Positions 60,044 through 64,000 of a DNA stretch of 64,000 nt are shown piece by piece. How positions within the stretch are numbered: the first letter of the stretch is position 1; every line of letters starts with the position of its first letter. Made by a program: the position numbers and the translations under genes. The notes below the pieces were generated by a model that saw only the letters and a list, made by a program, of their open reading frames with translations, was not told the origin of the DNA and did no database searches. The DNA is from Aquatica leii (Eukaryota > Arthropoda > Insecta > Coleoptera > Lampyridae), in the NCBI GenBank assembly GCA_035610365.1, contig CM069432.1, forward strand, positions 189,519,027-189,583,026, given 5' to 3'.

Positions 60044-60363
60044 TGACGCACTTATTTATTAAACACTGGCACGTTTTTCTCTTCAATGACGTTACACCAT
60101 TGAATAATAAATGTAAGAAAAAATGCAACTTAAGGGGCGATATCGTATCGACTGATTGAATCGAGATGTAGAGGTCGCCACGCTTGTATTGGATCGAGAT
60201 TTTTCAGTTCTTGCGTGTCTGTCGACTTAACAACTTCGGTATTGAATTGAAAGTTTTTCTTCGGGTAACATTGCGATACGATTTTTAAAATTCTGGTAGT
60301 AGTAATGTTTGTTTGAACTTTTGTTTAGTTTAAGTGTAAATATGTTTCTGATTTATTTTTAAA
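60044..60363. other. upstream flank of THAP-like remnant
   Basis: Somewhat less AT-rich than its surroundings at 60130-60270 (CGAGATGTAGAGGTCGCC and similar). It could be promoter or 5' leader sequence of the THAP-like exon. No direct evidence for this. Confidence 0.3.
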
Positions 60364-60634
60364 ATGGGAAAAGTTACAAATCACGGTTTTCGTTTATATT
60401 AATTGTGAAAATAATAATACCGAAAACAAAGGTACTAGTTTTCTTAAGTTTTTTATTAGTGATAAAGTGCGTGCTAAAGAATGTTAGAAAAGCTGTGGAA
60501 ATATAAACATTGCCACAATGGACTTGGAAGATTTAAAACAAAAGAAGATTTGTGAGAAGCATCTTCGGAGATAACGTATAACAACAAAAGGAAATTTTAA
60601 ACACACTGCAGTTCTTGTTCTACACCTTCAATCA
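60364..60634 (+). pseudogene. THAP zinc-finger domain exon remnant
   Basis: The + strand reads CENNNTENKGTSFLKFFIS, then KVRAKEC and KSCGNINIATMDLEDLKQKK, then ICEKHLRR and FKHTAVLVLHL. This follows the THAP pattern: an N-terminal Cys region, an F-x-FP-like turn, a central Trp position, a C-x2-H pair, and a C-terminal AVP-like end. A GT donor (GTAAGT) follows directly at 60635. In-frame stops occur, including TAG where a Trp is expected (about 60487), and the start region is out of frame. It is either a decayed exon of a host THAP gene or of a P-element-like transposase. THAP domains bind DNA. Confidence 0.55.
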
Positions 60635-62565
60635 GGTAAGTATTTTTTAAATTTCTTTTCTACCAAACGTTTAAAAATGGTTTAAATTAGCATCGGAGAA
60701 TCTTCTTGTCCGGATTCTTCTTCTTCTTGTTGCACTTAATTGCACAATAACTTAAAATAATTACTGTAAATCAGTAGTTGAGATCGCTATTATTTTCCAC
60801 GATCAATGATCGCAATCATGGTATTTAGAATTAATTAGTAATCGACTGTTGCTAAAAAGTCGCTCGTGTAAAGTTAGTCATAAATCTAGCCATAAACATT
60901 CGATTTTCGTTTTCCGGGATACAATAACGTTTGGAGTATTGAAAATCAACATATCTAAGTATTTTTTAATATTGTTTCTAAACAATAAATTAATTAAAAT
61001 TTGTTCATATTTAGATTTAAAAAAAATATTTACAAAAATTCACAGAAAATAGATACTACTGTGATGTTTTTTTTTCGACATGACGTGCTATTTGAATTCT
61101 GATGCAAACTTACGAACAAATAGTTTAAAGCATTAGTAAACAACATATTAAAAAATAAGTGTCGTTCTTTCGTAAATTAAATGTTTCTATTTGAAATTGA
61201 CCCTGAAAAGATTAGTATAATTAGTCATAACTCGTGTTGATATTTGTCTCAAACATAAGATTTATGTATTAAAAATAAATTTGCAATTCTTTTCAAATAC
61301 GTATTGTCATTTGTAGTTAATGCTTATTGTTTTTAACTTCCTGTGTTTTTATGATTTACCTTGGTGTTTATATAAAGCTAGTTTTTTCCCTAAATGCTGA
61401 ATGTGTGACACAAATTTTACAAACGTTCTTTCCTAGAAGAATGCATTGTTAAATTTCTGTAAACAAAAAAAATATAATTCAATGTTTAAATTCATCTTAC
61501 TTTTTTATTAAAAAATCTGTATGTGGTTTAAAATTCTTACGAGGAAAAGAGCAAAGGGGTTATTTACCTACTTACACAAAATTTTACGATTTTCCGTGAA
61601 CTACCTGCATACTTAAAGTTTATTATACATTTATTAAAGTAAATATTATAGGTAAAATCGTGTTATAATTAGTCTTATTTGTTTATGCGATAATTAAAAG
61701 TATTAATTTCTTTTCCACAACCGCAATTGTTATTTTATAAGCGATCAATAATTGCGATCGTTATTGTACAGACGCTCGATATCGCGATCATTATTTTGAA
61801 TAATGATCGATTCATCGTAATTGCATAATCGCTCTGGCCATTGCTTTAAATGTTTTTTGTTGATGTTGGCATGTCGAATAAAAATATCGTTTTTGTAAAT
61901 GTTAGGGCCGCATTTCTTTAGCACCTTGTCTAATAAATACTTAGTTTTTTAAAAAATAAAAAAAATTATAAATAAAATTCTTTTATGTTTATTTTAGCAT
62001 GCTGAAAGCACTTCAATACAAATCCAACAATATATAAAATATTTTTACAATTGTTTAAAAAAAATCGCAAAAATTTTGAAAATGCTAATACTAATTGCAT
62101 TTTCAAAACTTTATTTTTAAAATACATACTAACAACTTAATTTTTTTTTTACTTTTTGGGCTTATTTAGTATAATTTTTTACAGAAGCTGTAATTGTTGA
62201 TATGAACATCAACCTTAGATACTCAAATGTAGTAGTTTCTCAAACATATGGAAGAAAACGTCGATTGTTATTTATTGATGACGATCGTGAAGACGAATAA
62301 ATTTATTCTTTCTACAGCTCCAGTTCACTAAACGAAGGTATAAGTAGACAAGCAATAATACGTAATTTTTTTAATATATGTTTTATAGTTGAAGATACGT
62401 CCTATAATATTTTGAAGATACTGGAACGACCACAGTGTGTTCTCAAATTCGTCAACCCGTTAAGTTTTGACTAAACTACGCAACATAGTGATACAAATGG
62501 ATTCTCCGTCAAAAATGCTTTTAAAGGATGAATTGGTCAATTATTCTTTCAGAAATTTAACATTA
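60635..62565. other. no recognised gene; possible decayed downstream exons
   Basis: Open segments preceded by acceptor-like sites occur near 62184 (after TTTTTTACAG; includes VVVSQTYGRKRRLLFIDDD) and near 62391 (after TTTTATAG). These might be exons of the THAP-like gene, but I recognise no domain. A perfect 11-bp-arm palindrome lies at 61785-61809 in a GATC-rich patch. Confidence 0.3.
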
Positions 62566-63657
62566 ATTTTAATTTAAAATTAGTTAAATTACTAGTCCAC
62601 TAATAACAAATTCGTTTACATATGTTTCGAGCTTTAAAATAATGATGCTCATCTTCAGAAAAGTCTACAAAAAATATTTACAACTTTTTTAAATATAAAA
62701 AATTTCATCAACATATCTTTTCCAAAATATTATTTTTTGTAAGAAAATTTGGTGTTCAGAAATATATTTACTTTCTAAATTGTTTAAGAAGATTTCAGTA
62801 AAAATAAGTGATAAATTTGATAATCAATTTTTTAAACAAAATCTAGGTCTTTCAATGGGTTCTCCTTTATCACTTTTCTCAATTTTTTTAAGAAATTAAG
62901 TAAAGGTAACGATTTCAAGATTTCTTTTTCTAATGAAATATTTATTTAATTTTTAAGCTACTTAAAGGTAGTAAAAATAAAGCTATTTAAGCTCTATAGT
63001 TGTTTCTGAAAGGTGGTTTACAGTTCCTTTAGAGCTTCTTTAAAGATTTGCTAGTACCACAAAGAGCTGTAAGCCCGATTTTAATGCATTAAAGGAGCTA
63101 CCTAACAGCAACATAACTGCGGAATTTTTAGTTACTTAAACGCTTCATAGAGGTTTCCGTTTTTTCACAAGCCACTTAAAAGTGTTCTAAAGAGTAACTT
63201 TAAAAGCTAAAGTAGTTATAAAAAAGCCGGTTTTAGCTGCAATTTGCTCACTAGGAAATTCTTGAATTACTAGAGTTCATTTATATTAAAATATCAAATA
63301 CAAATTTTTTGTTGAACTAGAAAACCAATTTCAATTACGATTTTAAACTTAAATTTTTTTAGATTTGTTTCTAAATTGCACCATCTTCCTTTTTTAAAAT
63401 AATTAACATTTAACATTTTGTAAAACTTACATTTTTTTAATTATCTAGTTACAACATTTCAGATTTGAGATTGTTCGAAAAAATGTAAGTTAAAAAACTT
63501 TTTGTAATCTTAACTTTATAAGTTGTAAATATTTTTACTTTTTTGAAGATGAGCTTCATTATTTTAAAGCTCGAAGCATATGTAAAATAGTATATACATT
63601 TTGAAAGTTAACGAATTTATTATTGGTGGACTGGTAATTTGAATAATTTTAAAAATT
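62566..63657. mobile_element. non-autonomous element with about 110-bp inverted ends
   Basis: The left arm (about 62566-62690) and right arm (about 63520-63657) are inverted relatives. They share CGAGCTTTAAAATAATGA, GCTCATCTTCA and AATATTTACAACTT, plus a CTAGTCCAC / GTGGACTGG pair near the outer edges. The interior has no ORF of note. A second, shorter set of TTAAAGG/CTTTAA strings at 62950-63210 may be another element inside it. Confidence 0.6.
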
Positions 63658-64000
63658 GACGAATAATAACAATAAATCCCCATAACAATTTTCTTTTAAT
63701 GTAATTTCCATTGTTTTAGTTATTTCTATGTTTTCGATTTATATTTTACAAAAATAAATAAATATTTGAATATACATATTTTTTTGTTTTCTTAAATATA
63801 AAGCATGATATTGTTTAAGTTTATTTGACATTGACTTGTGTCGTAACAATACAAACTATTGTTTATGATATTAACCTGTTTTGAACAGGTAAACGGTAAA
63901 GTAAACACAAATATAAGAAAAGGTTCTAACTGGTTCTTCATAACAAATAAGTAAGTTCGCAAAATAAAAACCACGATTTTGCAGATGGCAGCAGGTCTTA
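63658..64000. other. no recognisable feature
   Basis: AT-rich sequence to the window edge. Nothing identified. Confidence 0.45.

Noticed and set aside
61741-61830. GATC-rich palindromes as a replication origin or operator
   Set aside because: Short palindromes of this kind arise readily in repeats, and nothing else supports such a role in a eukaryotic genome.

Overview
The window looks like arthropod, probably insect, genomic DNA. It is very AT-rich, the only host-type gene has introns of 46 to 73 bases, and most recognisable sequence is transposon debris of families common in insects: Tc1/mariner relatives, hAT, Ginger-like, Crypton-like, non-LTR elements, Gypsy and BEL/Pao. Species and order cannot be fixed from the sequence; a beetle is a guess.

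One convincing host gene is present. It is a spliced, divergent Akt/PKB-type AGC kinase on the minus strand at 12795-14245: the C-terminal part of a PH domain, a kinase domain and a hydrophobic motif in four exons. The first coding exon was not found. Compared with textbook Akt it has Ser in place of the activation-loop Thr, Gln in place of the PH-domain Trp80, and a very short PH-kinase linker. A possible THAP-domain exon remnant lies at 60364-60634.

Layout, left to right: MITE copy (80-408); Crypton-like recombinase relic (1130-1840); long stretch without recognisable genes (1841-6640); decayed mariner-type transposase (6656-7640); Gypsy fossil with a solo LTR nested in it (8240-11760); Akt-like kinase; intron-bearing DD82E transposon (15971-18648) between older inverted repeats (15657-15816, 19157-19371); young DD41D transposon (21803-23669); two MITE copies (25.1 and 26.0 kb); two 5' copies of one LINE (26480-27790, 29030-30815); BEL/Pao fragment (30816-32430); mariner relic with inverted ends (32773-34367); deletion derivative of a DD82E-like element with palindrome-rich arms (35444-37830); Ginger-like element (38123-39770); hAT relic (40490-41930); mariner-derived element with tandemly amplified end (42960-44510); solo LTR inside another repeat (45181-46345); long quiet stretch (46346-52557); Tigger/pogo-like MITE (52560-53157); Gypsy element with paired LTRs and a nested MITE (54564-59129); hairpin-rich repeats (59281-60043); THAP remnant; and an inverted-repeat element (62566-63657).

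Nothing suggests an operon or several host genes working together. The kinase sits in a transposon-dense neighbourhood. The most unusual structures are the divergent Akt-like kinase, the four-exon DD82E transposase, the palindrome arrays in the 35.4-37.8 kb element, and the tandem array at 43-44 kb. I saw no undescribed multi-gene system. Coordinates of degenerate elements are approximate, and all similarity statements come from reading motifs, not from searches.
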